Source: Candidatus Methanogranum gryphiswaldense (GTDB taxonomy: Archaea; Thermoplasmatota; Thermoplasmata; Methanomassiliicoccales; Methanomethylophilaceae). From it: 64,000 bases of DNA. Shown here one piece after another: positions 34,192 through 43,572 of this stretch. Location: assembly GCA_019262145.1 (NCBI GenBank), contig CP076745.1, positions 865,093-929,092 of the forward strand. The letters are read 5' to 3'. The position numbers and the translations under genes are program-made. The notes below the pieces were generated by a model that worked only from the letters and a program-made list of their open reading frames with translations, was not told the origin of the DNA and made no database searches. Position 1 is the first letter of the stretch; the number at the start of each line of letters is the position of its first letter.

Positions 34192-36090
34192 ATGGAAATA
34201 TTGTCACCTGCGGGCTCACCCGAAGGACTGGTCGCTTCTATAAAAGGGGGCTGCGATGCCGTTTACCTCGGAGGTAAAATATTCGGAGCCAGAGCATTCG
34301 CGGACAACTTCTCTGATAAAGAACTCCAGGGTGCAATAGAGTATTGTCATGACAACAAGGTCAAGGCATATGTCACCGTGAATACGATCATCAAGGATGT
34401 AGAGATGGAAAATGCCGTCGGATATGTCAAATTCTTAAGGGACATAGATGCCGATGCTATCTTGATACAAGACCTTGGACTTCTTAAAAACATATCCAGA
34501 TACGATATAGCAAAACACGCATCCACACAAATGGGAATCCACAGTGCGGCAGGGCTACGCTGGTGTTCAAAACACGGCATGGATCGCGCAGTACTATCCA
34601 GAGAGCTGACCTTTGATGAATTATCCGAAGTTATCAAGGACTCTCCGATAGAAACGGAAGTATTCGTCCAAGGTGCCATGTGCTATTGCATCTCTGGCGG
34701 ATGTTTATTTTCCAGTTTGGTCGGAGGAAGAAGTGGCAACAGGGGACAATGCGCCCAACCATGTAGAAAGAAATATTTTATGGATGGAAAAGAAGGATAT
34801 CTTCTCAGCAATGCTGACATCTATGGCGTGGAATGGATCAAAAAACTAGAGGCCATAGGCGTTACATCAGCAAAGATCGAAGGAAGAATGAGAAGCGAAG
34901 CTTATGCTTACCTTGCTACAAAGGTCTATTCGATGACCAAGAACGGAAATTCCTGGGATGAGATCAAAGATACCGACGATCTTCTCAAAACAGTGTTCAA
35001 CAGAGGTTTTGGACCTGGATATTTCGATGGCGTAAAATCACCAGTACAATACAGATTCGCAGATAACAGAGGATATTATCTTGGAACGGTCATCATCTCT
35101 GACAGAAGGTTCAATACCAATGACCTGAACTGTCCAGTTCACATAAAGGATGGAATATCCATATTCCGGGGAGACGAGAAGGTTGGAGGATTCAAACTAA
35201 CCAATATCGGTAAGGTCGCATCCCCATTCAGAATAAACGACGGAGAGTACGATATCTATAGAACCTATGACCCCGAGATCGATATTATCAAGAATCTTGT
35301 CGGAGAACCGCCAAAATTCACCGGAGATAAAACAAGGTCAGATGTGAAGGTAGATAAGAAGGTAGTAGAGCGTCCTAAGAAGAAACCCGAATTCTCTTTC
35401 TATGTGAACTCACTAAAAACCCTAGATACTGTGTTACCTTATGCGGACCGCGTATATTTTGACATGAATGAAAATCTGGAAATTGCAAAGAAAATGTGCA
35501 ACAAGACCAATGTCGAATGCGTGACCAATGTCCCCAGACTATATCCGATGGGAAAGGTTGACGACGATTCCATCATGATACATTCTCCAGGACAGGTAGA
35601 ATACGATAATGAGACACGTGTTTATGGTAGCTATTTCATGAATATGTTCAACAGCAATTTCGAGGCGGGATTATTCCAAACCACACTTTCGGTGGAATTA
35701 TCAAAGATCGAGATGGAGAACATTGCGAAACACTACTCTGGCAGATTGGAAACCATCGTATTTGGAAGAACCGAACTTATGTGCACAAGAGACCCTAACA
35801 TGACGAACGGCATCCTCAAAGATGAAAAGGAATTCGAATTTCCAGTGTACAAAGATGATCACGGGCTGTCACACATATTGAATTCATCGGACCTTCTTCT
35901 ATTACCGTATATGAAAGAACTGCAAAATATGGGGATCAATTCCGTTGGTATAGATCTTAGAAAAAGACCCTCACAACTTGCAAAGGTAGTTGCTGAAGCT
36001 TACGTGAACCAAGACGTATCGATGAAGGGTAAGATCACAGAAATGTGTGTCGGTATCAATTATGGAACATACTTGAAAGCTATCAACTAA
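34192..36090 (+). CDS. U32-family peptidase-like protein (RlhA/TrhP type)
   Basis: 632 residues. The N-terminal TIM-barrel has the U32 signature around residues 160-195, with CYCISGGC and NRGQCAQPCRKKY, whose Cys residues bind an iron-sulfur cluster in related proteins. The start LSPAGSPEGLVASIKGG is typical. Bacterial relatives of this length modify tRNA or rRNA by hydroxylation rather than cleave proteins; which activity this archaeal one has is not clear. ATG 34192 follows TTTAAAT by about 25 bases, so the message is probably leaderless. Confidence 0.88.
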   Translation: MEILSPAGSPEGLVASIKGGCDAVYLGGKIFGARAFADNFSDKELQGAIEYCHDNKVKAYVTVNTIIKDVEMENAVGYVKFLRDIDADAILIQDLGLLKNISRYDIAKHASTQMGIHSAAGLRWCSKHGMDRAVLSRELTFDELSEVIKDSPIETEVFVQGAMCYCISGGCLFSSLVGGRSGNRGQCAQPCRKKYFMDGKEGYLLSNADIYGVEWIKKLEAIGVTSAKIEGRMRSEAYAYLATKVYSMTKNGNSWDEIKDTDDLLKTVFNRGFGPGYFDGVKSPVQYRFADNRGYYLGTVIISDRRFNTNDLNCPVHIKDGISIFRGDEKVGGFKLTNIGKVASPFRINDGEYDIYRTYDPEIDIIKNLVGEPPKFTGDKTRSDVKVDKKVVERPKKKPEFSFYVNSLKTLDTVLPYADRVYFDMNENLEIAKKMCNKTNVECVTNVPRLYPMGKVDDDSIMIHSPGQVEYDNETRVYGSYFMNMFNSNFEAGLFQTTLSVELSKIEMENIAKHYSGRLETIVFGRTELMCTRDPNMTNGILKDEKEFEFPVYKDDHGLSHILNSSDLLLLPYMKELQNMGINSVGIDLRKRPSQLAKVVAEAYVNQDVSMKGKITEMCVGINYGTYLKAIN

Positions 36091-36091
36091 G

Positions 36092-36104
36092 TACACTAAT
36101 TGTA
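36092..36104 (+). promoter_or_regulatory. pilus-regulon element before first pilin pair
   Basis: TACACTAATTGTA, a TACA/TGTA inverted pair, followed after 8 bases by TTTATATT (36113-36120) and after about 28 more by the ATG of the first pilin-like gene. It matches TACACTAACTGTA at 50545 in 12 of 13 positions. Confidence 0.55.
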
Positions 36105-36144
36105 AAGTCTGCTTTATATTTCATAAGAAACGAACTTCTTTTTT

Positions 36145-36549
36145 ATGAAATTTGATAAAAGAGCAGATATTGGGTTTCCAGAGGCCATAATGGCAGTGAT
36201 GATGGTGACAATTGTCCTTACATTATACTTAGGGGCATTTGTAATAAATTCTCAAACAGACAACAAAAATTATACTGAATTCGATCGAGATATCGTCTCA
36301 GATATAACAATTGTAGAAAATGTTGTGACTGGCGACATAAATGAAAAACTGTACAAATTCATGGAAAAAAATGAATTACTTGGTATAACTGTAAGATGTT
36401 GGACCCCGGGAGACATAGTTGAATGCGACATTTCATTCACAGTAGGCACAATGGACGAAAATGTCGAAGGTACAAGATTCATAAAAACGATACCGACAGA
36501 TGATGGGCGCATGATACCCGTAGTGTTCGAGGTGGCACAATGCTTCTGA
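36145..36549 (+). CDS. pilin-like protein with class III-type signal
   Basis: 134 residues. A short basic head (MKFDKRADIG) is followed by a single hydrophobic helix (FPEAIMAVMMVTIVLTLYLGAF) and a polar, acidic domain, the architecture of archaeal type IV pilins cut by a prepilin peptidase just before the helix. The next gene overlaps by 10 bases. The genes for the ATPase and platform lie 3 kb away, and the promoter carries the element shared with them. Family assignment is by architecture rather than by a named domain. Confidence 0.7.
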   Translation: MKFDKRADIGFPEAIMAVMMVTIVLTLYLGAFVINSQTDNKNYTEFDRDIVSDITIVENVVTGDINEKLYKFMEKNELLGITVRCWTPGDIVECDISFTVGTMDENVEGTRFIKTIPTDDGRMIPVVFEVAQCF

Positions 36550-36989
36550 AAAACAATAGAAAAGGTCTGACAGGAATTATCGATGCCATGATATTCATCA
36601 CCATAATGTCTGTGGTCTTCTCCGCACTTTATGCATATAATATCAACAATACGGATACTTTTGATCCTGATGCATCCGATATCTCTAATGAGATCTTGTC
36701 CTCCAAATTCTGTCTTGACGATATAATCGATACGGATGATTCCAGACTGGTAAGTTTTACAGATCTCTTAGCAGCCGCTACAATGACAGGGGACGAAAGA
36801 ACAATCGATTATCTGCGCCTTGTCCTGAATTCTGCCACTGGACGTCCTGATTCATACAGAATGACCACAATATATGGTAACAATACTTTCACCATCGGCA
36901 TAGATGAAGGAATACCTCGCTCTTCGTGTACAGAAACGACCGCCATCACATACGGTGGGTCCATGACAACAATATTGGAATTGTTCTGA
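36540..36989 (+). CDS. pilin-like protein with class III-type signal
   Basis: 149 residues with head MLLKNNRKG, helix LTGIIDAMIFITIMSVVFSALYAY, then an acidic extracellular domain with two Cys residues far apart that could form a disulfide. NRKG before the helix is a likely prepilin-peptidase site. ATG 36540 is preceded by GAGGTG inside the upstream gene, so translation is coupled. Probably a minor pilin that works with the preceding protein. Confidence 0.7.
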   Translation: MLLKNNRKGLTGIIDAMIFITIMSVVFSALYAYNINNTDTFDPDASDISNEILSSKFCLDDIIDTDDSRLVSFTDLLAAATMTGDERTIDYLRLVLNSATGRPDSYRMTTIYGNNTFTIGIDEGIPRSSCTETTAITYGGSMTTILELF

Positions 36990-37064
36990 ATTTGTAAAGC
37001 ATCAAAGTAATAATATGTGAGGTAATACACCAAAGCATAGGACAAAATCCAAAGAGTGATTGGA

Positions 37065-37811
37065 ATGAAGTTGGTGCTTATCAGACACGGAGAAAGCGTT
37101 TGGAACAAAGAGAATCTGTTCACTGGTTGGACAGATGTGGACCTCTCCGAAAAAGGAAGGATCGAGGCAGCAGACGCAGGAAGGACACTCAGAGACAACG
37201 GTTATGATTTCGACATCTGTTACACCTCCTACCTTAAAAGAGCGATACATACACTCAATCTAACACTCGAACAGATGGACCGCGAATGGCTTCCCGTTTA
37301 CAAGACCTGGAAATTGAACGAGAGACACTACGGTGCACTTCAAGGATTGAATAAATCCGAGACTGCAGAAAAATACGGTGAAGATCAGGTAAAACTCTGG
37401 AGACGTTCGTATGACATACAGCCTCCTTGCCTTGAACAAGACGACGCCCGCAATCCTGCAAATGCACCTATGTTCCGTGATGTGGAGAAAAAGGACCTTC
37501 CATTGACTGAAAGCCTAAAGGACACTGTGTCTCGTGTCATACCATTCTACGAAGAAGAGATCGTGCCCCTCGTGTTGCAAGGTGAACGGGTCCTGATAAC
37601 TGCACATGGGAACTCACTCCGTGCGTTGGTCAAATATTTTGATGATATATCTGACAAAGACATCGTCAATGTCAATATTCCTACGGGGATACCTCTTGTA
37701 TACGAATTCGATAAAAACCTCAATGTTATCGAAAAGTATTACTTGGGTGATCAGGAAGCCGTCAATTCAAAAATCAACGGTGTCGCAAACCAAGCTAAAA
37801 AGAACAAGTGA
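37065..37811 (+). CDS. gpmA: 2,3-bisphosphoglycerate-dependent phosphoglycerate mutase
   Basis: Interconverts 3- and 2-phosphoglycerate in gluconeogenesis and glycolysis. The 248 residues start [14 protein letters not shown] with the phospho-His motif RHGE, followed by [25 protein letters not shown] and the second catalytic His in [11 protein letters not shown] 37065 is chosen over GTG 37056 because it gives the exact family start. Most archaea use a cofactor-independent enzyme, so this dPGM may have come from bacteria. A 31-base hairpin region follows. Confidence 0.95.
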   Translation: MKLVLIRHGESVWNKENLFTGWTDVDLSEKGRIEAADAGRTLRDNGYDFDICYTSYLKRAIHTLNLTLEQMDREWLPVYKTWKLNERHYGALQGLNKSETAEKYGEDQVKLWRRSYDIQPPCLEQDDARNPANAPMFRDVEKKDLPLTESLKDTVSRVIPFYEEEIVPLVLQGERVLITAHGNSLRALVKYFDDISDKDIVNVNIPTGIPLVYEFDKNLNVIEKYYLGDQEAVNSKINGVANQAKKNK

Positions 37812-37824
37812 CAAAGAATTAAAA

Positions 37825-37855
37825 AAAAGGAGGCAGGGTAAACCTGCATCCTTTT
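37825..37855. terminator. hairpin between convergent gpmA and flavoprotein genes
   Basis: AAAAGGA...GCAGG-GTAAA-CCTGC...TCCTTTT: a GCAGG/CCTGC core extended by AAAAGGA/TCCTTTT with a small bulge, and a T-run on both strands. Confidence 0.6.
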
Positions 37856-37864
37856 GGTTTTATC

Positions 37865-38440
37865 TCATTGATTTAACTTCTTCAAGGCCCATGCCATATT
37901 CTCACCCAGCACGGTCATCGTCCGAATACCTTCCTCATCTTTCTCATAATCCCCTTTAGCAACTGAAAGACTCATGTTCCAATATGAAGAACTAACTAAG
38001 ACCATTTCATTGATTGTAAAAAAATGATTAATAGAATCTAATACGTGTATTGAACCTGCACGTCTGACCGCGCATACAGATGTGCCGACCTTTCTTCTCA
38101 AAGGATTACCGTTGGCCTTTGCTACGTATCCAGACCTATCTATCAACGCCTTGGCTTCAGTAGTAAGGTCCGCGAAATATGTTGGAGAACCAATGATTAT
38201 CCCGTCTGCCTTGACCATCTTCGCATAACATTCATTTAAGATATCATCTTTAAGAACGCATTTGCCGTCCTTGTTCCTTATACATCCACCACACGCTCTG
38301 CATCCATGAAGGTCATTGCCACCTACCTGAACGATCTCAGTTTCAATGCCTTCATTCTGAAGAACATCAAGAACTGTTCTTATCATATGACATGTGTTGC
38401 CCTCTTTCCTAGGACTGCAATTAAAAGCCACCACTTTCAT
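37865..38440 (-). CDS. iron-sulfur flavoprotein (Isf-like, NADPH-dependent FMN reductase fold)
   Basis: 191 residues of the flavodoxin-like FMN reductase fold, start [16 protein letters not shown] (FMN phosphate loop). The compact cluster motif [15 protein letters not shown] (C-x2-C-x2-C-x7-C) marks methanogen iron-sulfur flavoproteins, which pass electrons from ferredoxin or reduce oxygen species. GSPTYF is the second flavin loop. ATG 38440 is set by GGTGA before it. A paralogue lies at 45012. Confidence 0.88.
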   Translation of the reverse strand: MKVVAFNCSPRKEGNTCHMIRTVLDVLQNEGIETEIVQVGGNDLHGCRACGGCIRNKDGKCVLKDDILNECYAKMVKADGIIIGSPTYFADLTTEAKALIDRSGYVAKANGNPLRRKVGTSVCAVRRAGSIHVLDSINHFFTINEMVLVSSSYWNMSLSVAKGDYEKDEEGIRTMTVLGENMAWALKKLNQ

Positions 38441-38531
38441 ATTTTCACCATGATTCCTAAGACATCGTATCATTTTAAAATAGCGCAAACAGAGGATTAG
38501 ATTTTTGTATCTGTTGGAAAATGCTTATCTC

Positions 38532-39308
38532 ATGTCGATGGCAGATATCAACGGAATTAGATACAATTATGAGATCGAAGGAAAAGGAGAGCCGATCGTT
38601 CTAATATCCGGATATGGAGGTGATGCTCACTTCTGGAAAAGGGCCATTGAGCTGTTGTCAGAAAAATTCACGGTGATAACCGTAGACAATAGAGGTTCGG
38701 GAAGAACAGAATGCGATCTTGACTTTTCAATTGATGATATGGCCGATGATATCGCATCTCTCCTTGATCACCTCGCAATTAATAGCGCCAATATCTTGGG
38801 ATGGTCGATGGGGTCCCACGTCGCACAGAATCTTGGAATAAGGCATCCAGAAAAGGTAAGGGCCTTGATCTTGGTCTCCACCTACGGATACCGTCCATCT
38901 CGCTCAGCATATATCTTGAACGCTGCTCTTTCCGCAATGGAAAAAGGAGCACCGGATGAACTCTTCGGGCATATCCTTAATGGGTTGATCTACACCGAGG
39001 ACTTCTTCAACAAAAAAGAAAAAGAACAATCGGACATAAAAGTATCTGGCATAAATGATGCATATAAACTTCGTGCACAATTTAAAGCAATTGACCTTTC
39101 AGACACTACTGACCGTGTCTCGGCAATAACCGCACCAACACTGTGCCTACATGGCACCAAGGATATAATGGTTGAAATTTGTGAAGGCGAAAAAATAGCT
39201 AATAAGATACAAACCTGTAAATTCATCAAATTAGACGGAGAAGGACACCTCATTTCGCCAAAACTTTACATACCATACGTGATAAAATTCATTGAAGATC
39301 ACGGTTGA
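38532..39308 (+). CDS. alpha/beta hydrolase
   Basis: About 258 residues with the fold of small esterases/lactonases: oxyanion segment ISGYGGDAHFW, strand VDNRGSGRT, nucleophile elbow GWSMGSH (catalytic Ser), an Asp in GTKDIM and the final His in GEGHLI, a complete triad. The frame opens earlier with TTG codons; ATG 38532 or ATG 38538 is more natural. It overlaps the end of the convergent YkgJ-type gene by 20 bases. The substrate is unknown. Confidence 0.88.
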   Translation: MSMADINGIRYNYEIEGKGEPIVLISGYGGDAHFWKRAIELLSEKFTVITVDNRGSGRTECDLDFSIDDMADDIASLLDHLAINSANILGWSMGSHVAQNLGIRHPEKVRALILVSTYGYRPSRSAYILNAALSAMEKGAPDELFGHILNGLIYTEDFFNKKEKEQSDIKVSGINDAYKLRAQFKAIDLSDTTDRVSAITAPTLCLHGTKDIMVEICEGEKIANKIQTCKFIKLDGEGHLISPKLYIPYVIKFIEDHG

Positions 39309-39822
39309 TGACCCTTTTCTCTTTGGCATCCTGCACTTTTTCGGTGATCGTGGATTTAATGGCCTTCGTACAAGGCCAGGTATCATCCATATATCCTATC
39401 AGATCCAATATCTCCACATCATCGTGTGTTATCGCAAGATAGACCCGACTCATGAACAAAGACACCGCATAAGGGAAATCATCGCATATCTCTGGCCGAT
39501 CCTCCCAAATTGTACATCTGTTATCTTTACCTAGAAAAGCACAGGGGGACGTCTTTTTTAACAATAATCTTCCATCCGATGTCTGTATGAGATAATTTTT
39601 CATAAAATCATATAGCGGGATGTTTGCAGCATTCGAGATCCTATCGACCTCTTGCGGCTGCACGATTATGTTTGGCTGATGACAACAACGTCCGCAAAGC
39701 TCGCAGGGGAAATCGGCCTTGTAACTCATGCATATCTCATATGCGATATCAAGGTCCTTTTCCATATCTGAAGAGATTGCTCCCAATCCCTCCAAGATGT
39801 ATTTCCCCCTGTACTTAGCCAT
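39289..39822 (-). CDS. YkgJ-type Cys-cluster protein
   Basis: 177 residues with the zinc/iron-binding pattern of this family: CELCGRCCHQP, then CAFL-x-KDNRCTIWEDRPEICDDFP, about nine Cys in total. Function of the family is not settled; metal binding is predicted. It follows a small membrane-protein gene with a 4-base gap and is the last gene of a three-gene minus-strand operon begun by a methyltransferase. Confidence 0.85.
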   Translation of the reverse strand: MAKYRGKYILEGLGAISSDMEKDLDIAYEICMSYKADFPCELCGRCCHQPNIIVQPQEVDRISNAANIPLYDFMKNYLIQTSDGRLLLKKTSPCAFLGKDNRCTIWEDRPEICDDFPYAVSLFMSRVYLAITHDDVEILDLIGYMDDTWPCTKAIKSTITEKVQDAKEKRVINRDLQ

Positions 39823-39826
39823 CGAT

Positions 39827-40117
39827 TCACAATCCGTTGGCGAATCCGTAAATGAATGCTACCATCGAAAGACAAAGTCCGATGCCACTGAGAATTAAGA
39901 AGACCTTCCAATTGGCATTTGTCCTTGAACGGTTCGCATAGTTAACGGCATATCCTCCGATGATTAGCCCCACTGCACCAGCAATTGCACCGACAATGTA
40001 CTGGGACATCGCAAAATCCATGACAAAGGCTATGATACCGATGATGAGACTTAATGCACATAATCCCAAAGGATTGCGGGCCGATCTTCCGAAAACGTCA
40101 TCCTCTAAACTATCCAT
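39827..40117 (-). CDS. small membrane protein, 96 aa
   Basis: Three hydrophobic helices (residues about 18-36, 38-60 and 70-92) with a soluble acidic N-terminus. GGAGTAATAAC precedes ATG 40117. No family recognised; probably co-transcribed with the methyltransferase before it and the YkgJ-type gene after it. Confidence 0.75.
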   Translation of the reverse strand: MDSLEDDVFGRSARNPLGLCALSLIIGIIAFVMDFAMSQYIVGAIAGAVGLIIGGYAVNYANRSRTNANWKVFLILSGIGLCLSMVAFIYGFANGL

Positions 40118-40151
40118 GTTATTACTCCTGCGAAGGCAATATCATTCGATA

Positions 40152-40799
40152 TTAAGATTCTTTGCAGAAATCTTGGGAATCGTCCGCTTTTTCAAAAATG
40201 CATTCTACTCTGACCCTCGTTCCACCGAACCTCATTCTCTCATTGATAGTATCGGCTTTTATGACGTTCATGCCGTTGAATATGTTCTCTATCTCTTTCA
40301 ATGTGAAATATCTGTACACGATGCCATTCCCACGAATATTCGAATTCGATCCTTCGGCCCTCATATCCCCGACCGCAAATGATCTAACCAATATCTTGCC
40401 CCCACTGACGAGAACCCTGCAAGCCTCAGATACAGTACTGGATAGCTGTTCATCATCCAGATGCTCTAACACATGTACCAATGTCACTATATCGAAAGTA
40501 TCGTCATCGAATGGAAGATAAGAACAATCTGAAACAACAAAATCCGCATTTTCTAAAAACATTTTTTTACAATATTCAACAGCATTCTCTGAAAAATCCA
40601 ATCCCGTGACAAACGCACCTTCCTGCAATAAGGCTGCCACCGTCTTACCGTTACCACATCCGATATCCAAGGCCTTGTCTCCCTTCTCTACTACAAGCCC
40701 TGATAATTTACCGATGCCTCTCCAAGGACGATCGTTTTCGCAGTAAAAACGGTCCCATGACTGCCTCTGCTCCTCTCGTTTAAAAATTGGATCGGACAT
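40152..40799 (-). CDS. class I SAM-dependent methyltransferase
   Basis: 215 residues with the Rossmann methyltransferase motifs: ALDIGCGNGKT (motif I), GLDFSENAV, DCSYLPFDDDTFD and LVHVLEHL. The substrate is not evident; the sequence resembles small-molecule methyltransferases of the UbiE/tellurite type. ATG 40799 is chosen as it starts at MSDPIFKREE, leaving the upstream hydrophobic codons out. The start is back to back with the phenylacetate-CoA ligase promoter region. Confidence 0.9.
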   Translation of the reverse strand: MSDPIFKREEQRQSWDRFYCENDRPWRGIGKLSGLVVEKGDKALDIGCGNGKTVAALLQEGAFVTGLDFSENAVEYCKKMFLENADFVVSDCSYLPFDDDTFDIVTLVHVLEHLDDEQLSSTVSEACRVLVSGGKILVRSFAVGDMRAEGSNSNIRGNGIVYRYFTLKEIENIFNGMNVIKADTINERMRFGGTRVRVECIFEKADDSQDFCKES

Positions 40800-40880
40800 A
40801 TGCAACAGCAAGTAAAGAACTCCATAAATAATATGACCTCGTTGAACCACCTATCTCATTCAGATATAGGAGACATCAAA

Positions 40881-42179
40881 ATGTTTTGGAATCCAAGAAT
40901 GGAATGCATGCCGAGAGAAGAACTCGAAAAGATGCAATACACAGAACTGAAGAAGCTTGTAAACAACTTATACAGCTTTAATCAGTTCTACCACGACAGG
41001 ATGAAGAAAGAAGGTGTTCATCCAGACGACATAAAGTGTTTGGCTGACATAAGAAAACTTCCTTATATGTACAAACAGGACCTAAGAGACAACTATCCCA
41101 CTAAGATGTTCACCGTCCCCAACAACGAGATCGTAAGATACCATGTCTCGTCGGGTACCAGCGGAAAACCCACACTCGTCGGATACACAAGAAATGATCT
41201 TGACTATTGGAGCGAAGCTTTAGCGAGATCGTTCACATCAATAGGTATAGGCCCCGAAGATACAATGCAGGTCTCATACGGATACGGACTTTTTACCGGA
41301 GGGCTTGGTGCACACTACGGAGCAGAAAAAGTAGGTGCGACCGTCCTACCCACTGGAACGGGAAATACCGAAAGACAGATAGAACTGATGCAGGACCTTG
41401 GTGTTACGGTAATTGCCTGTACGCCTTCATATCTCGTACACATAATTGATGCAGCAAAGAAAATGGGAATCGATTTCAAGAGGGACACCAACCTGAGAAA
41501 GGCCGTACTTGGAGCAGAACCATGGTCAGAAAGCATGAGAAAACACATAGAGGATTCTTCAGGCATAAGAGCCTATGATATCTACGGCACCTCTGAAATG
41601 GCAGGACCAATGTTCACAGAATGTGAGGAAAGGAACGGCATCCATATCCCCGCCGACATCATGTACGTAGAGATCATCGACCCAGATACGGGCGAGCCGT
41701 GCAATGACGGTGACAAAGGAGAAATGGTCGTGACCATGCTCAAAAAAGAGGCCATGCCTCTCATAAGATACCGGATCAAAGACGTATGCAGCATATCTCA
41801 CGAACCTTGCGAATGCGGAAGAACCTCACCGAGGATCTCAAGGATATCTGGAAGATCCGATGATATGCTGATAATACGTGGAATAAACGTATTTCCATCT
41901 CAGATCGAATACACTTTGCTTCAGATACCACAGGTTGGAGCTCAGTACATGATATACATTACAAGAGTGGATGCACTGGATAATATGATCCTACAGGTAG
42001 AAATAAAACCAGAAGCTTTCAGTGACAAGATCGAGGATATGATAAAACTAAGGTCTCATATCGAATCCGAACTTAAAAAATACCTAAACATCGCTGTTGC
42101 AGTAGAGCTTAAGGCTCCCGGAGAACTTCCAAGGTTCGAAGGAAAGGCCAAAAGGGTAATTGATAAGAGGGTGTTTTAA
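40881..42179 (+). CDS. paaK: phenylacetate-CoA ligase (copy 1)
   Basis: Activates phenylacetate or related aryl acids to CoA thioesters with ATP. 432 residues of the PaaK adenylate-forming family: YHVSSGTSGKPTLVGYT (P-loop), YGYGLFTGGLG, YDIYGTSEMAG and SGRSDDML near the hinge. The frame is open to 40800, but ATG 40881 follows GGAGA and matches the start of copy 2. An ACT-domain gene follows after one base. With IorAB the enzyme can feed aryl-acetyl-CoA into reductive carboxylation to aryl pyruvates, a route known in methanogens. Confidence 0.93.
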   Translation: MFWNPRMECMPREELEKMQYTELKKLVNNLYSFNQFYHDRMKKEGVHPDDIKCLADIRKLPYMYKQDLRDNYPTKMFTVPNNEIVRYHVSSGTSGKPTLVGYTRNDLDYWSEALARSFTSIGIGPEDTMQVSYGYGLFTGGLGAHYGAEKVGATVLPTGTGNTERQIELMQDLGVTVIACTPSYLVHIIDAAKKMGIDFKRDTNLRKAVLGAEPWSESMRKHIEDSSGIRAYDIYGTSEMAGPMFTECEERNGIHIPADIMYVEIIDPDTGEPCNDGDKGEMVVTMLKKEAMPLIRYRIKDVCSISHEPCECGRTSPRISRISGRSDDMLIIRGINVFPSQIEYTLLQIPQVGAQYMIYITRVDALDNMILQVEIKPEAFSDKIEDMIKLRSHIESELKKYLNIAVAVELKAPGELPRFEGKAKRVIDKRVF

Positions 42180-42180
42180 A

Positions 42181-42609
42181 ATGGCAGACGACAAAATAAT
42201 CACACAGCTTTCGATATTCGTCAATAACGAACCCGGCCGTCTTGCCGCGGTAGCCAGTATCCTAAAGGAATGCGGCGTCAACATGAAGGCCTGCAACCTT
42301 GCAGAATCGACAGAATTCGGGATCCTCAGGGCCATAGTCGATAACCCGGACGAAGCTTACGAAAAAATAAGGTCCAAAGGGATAATAGTAAAAAAGACCG
42401 ACATCATCGGAATAGCGATCGGCAATGTTCCAGGATCCCTTTTTGAAGCAGCTGATGTTCTCGGAAAGGCAAATATAAACATAGAATATGGCTATGCGTA
42501 TGCCTCCAAGGACCGCGAAGGTCTCTTCATAAGGGTTGATGACCCCAAGAAGGCCATCTCAGTGCTTACGGCCGCAGGAATTAAAATCATAAAAGGATCG
42601 GAGATTTAA
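42181..42609 (+). CDS. tandem ACT-domain protein
   Basis: 142 residues made of two ACT domains (about 5-70 and 72-140), each with the beta-alpha-beta start seen in IFVNNEPGRLAAVASIL and VPGSLFEAADVLGKANI. ACT pairs bind amino acids and control enzymes of amino-acid metabolism. Next to arylacetate-CoA ligases, an aromatic amino acid is the likely effector; this is inference. GAGGGTG precedes ATG 42181, one base after the ligase stop. Confidence 0.9.
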   Translation: MADDKIITQLSIFVNNEPGRLAAVASILKECGVNMKACNLAESTEFGILRAIVDNPDEAYEKIRSKGIIVKKTDIIGIAIGNVPGSLFEAADVLGKANINIEYGYAYASKDREGLFIRVDDPKKAISVLTAAGIKIIKGSEI

Positions 42610-43572
42610 ATGGGAAACCTCAATGTTGCCGTTATCGGTGCAAAGGACTTCGCTGGACAAGTTGGAAAGAAAGGGACCGTCACAGATATGACGTTCTTCG
42701 AACTCAAAAAAGGAAATGATTCTGTTACACTCATAGAGCCTTCAAAATATCCAGACAAATTGTCATCGCTCTTTTATTCTGTGGGAATGTCAGAATTCGT
42801 CATTTTGGTAGTTGACAAGATAGATGCGCAGTTGGGTGAATCCATCGTCATGGTCGATCTTTTCGGCATTAAGAACGGATGGATAATATTAAGGAATTAT
42901 ATCCAACCCGAACAACTCAAACCAATAATTGCTGGAACAAGCCTTGAAAGTTACACGGTCATAGAGGAAAATAACGTAAAGATACGCGAAGACCTCATAG
43001 CGATGGCATGTGCCGAAGGAAGAAAGGCAGGTGATGGAACACGCGGATCGTGTCCGATTGACAGTCATTTCAACGTTAAAGGGGTGGGTACCGTGGTCCT
43101 TGGTTCTGTCATCGATGGATATTTCAAAAAACATGACAAAATGACCATTTTCCCTATCAAAAAAGAAGTTGTCCTCAAATCGATTCAAAAACACGATGTC
43201 GATGCGGAGGATGGTATCAAAGGAGACCATGTGGGTCTAGCACTTAGAGGCGTAGAATCCGAAGAACTCGACAGAGGATTTGTTGTCACGACGGACCCGT
43301 CCATAAAGATGACCCGCAGTCTTACAGGAAAGGTCAAACTTGTAAAATACTGGGCGTCCCCACTTAAAGAAGGCATGGTCATCCATTTAGGACACTGGAT
43401 GCAAATGGTCCCTTGCAGGGTCTCTAATGTGGACAACGGTTTCGATTTCAGATCTGCAACGGTCACATTTGATATCGAGACAGATATAATCCACAAACCG
43501 GGTGACACTGGCATAATCCTATATCTAGAGGGCGGAAAACTTAGGGTTGCAGGATCCGTTACACTTCCATAA
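42610..43572 (+). CDS. SelB-like elongation-factor homologue with degenerate G domain
   Basis: 320 residues. The C-terminal half (from about residue 155) matches EF-Tu/SelB domains 2 and 3: HFNVKGVGTVVLGSVIDG, DAEDGIKGDHVGLALRGV, DRGFVVTT. The N-terminal part keeps the beta-alpha layout of a G domain (NVAVIGAKDFAGQVG, FVILVVDKID) but has no GHVDHGKT P-loop, no DxPGH and no NKxD motif. It fits the archaeal SelB-like paralogues reported to lack these motifs. The start directly follows the ACT gene with GGAGA before it. It likely binds RNA or a ribosomal partner without GTP hydrolysis; its link to the neighbouring ligases is unexplained. Confidence 0.8.
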   Translation: MGNLNVAVIGAKDFAGQVGKKGTVTDMTFFELKKGNDSVTLIEPSKYPDKLSSLFYSVGMSEFVILVVDKIDAQLGESIVMVDLFGIKNGWIILRNYIQPEQLKPIIAGTSLESYTVIEENNVKIREDLIAMACAEGRKAGDGTRGSCPIDSHFNVKGVGTVVLGSVIDGYFKKHDKMTIFPIKKEVVLKSIQKHDVDAEDGIKGDHVGLALRGVESEELDRGFVVTTDPSIKMTRSLTGKVKLVKYWASPLKEGMVIHLGHWMQMVPCRVSNVDNGFDFRSATVTFDIETDIIHKPGDTGIILYLEGGKLRVAGSVTLP

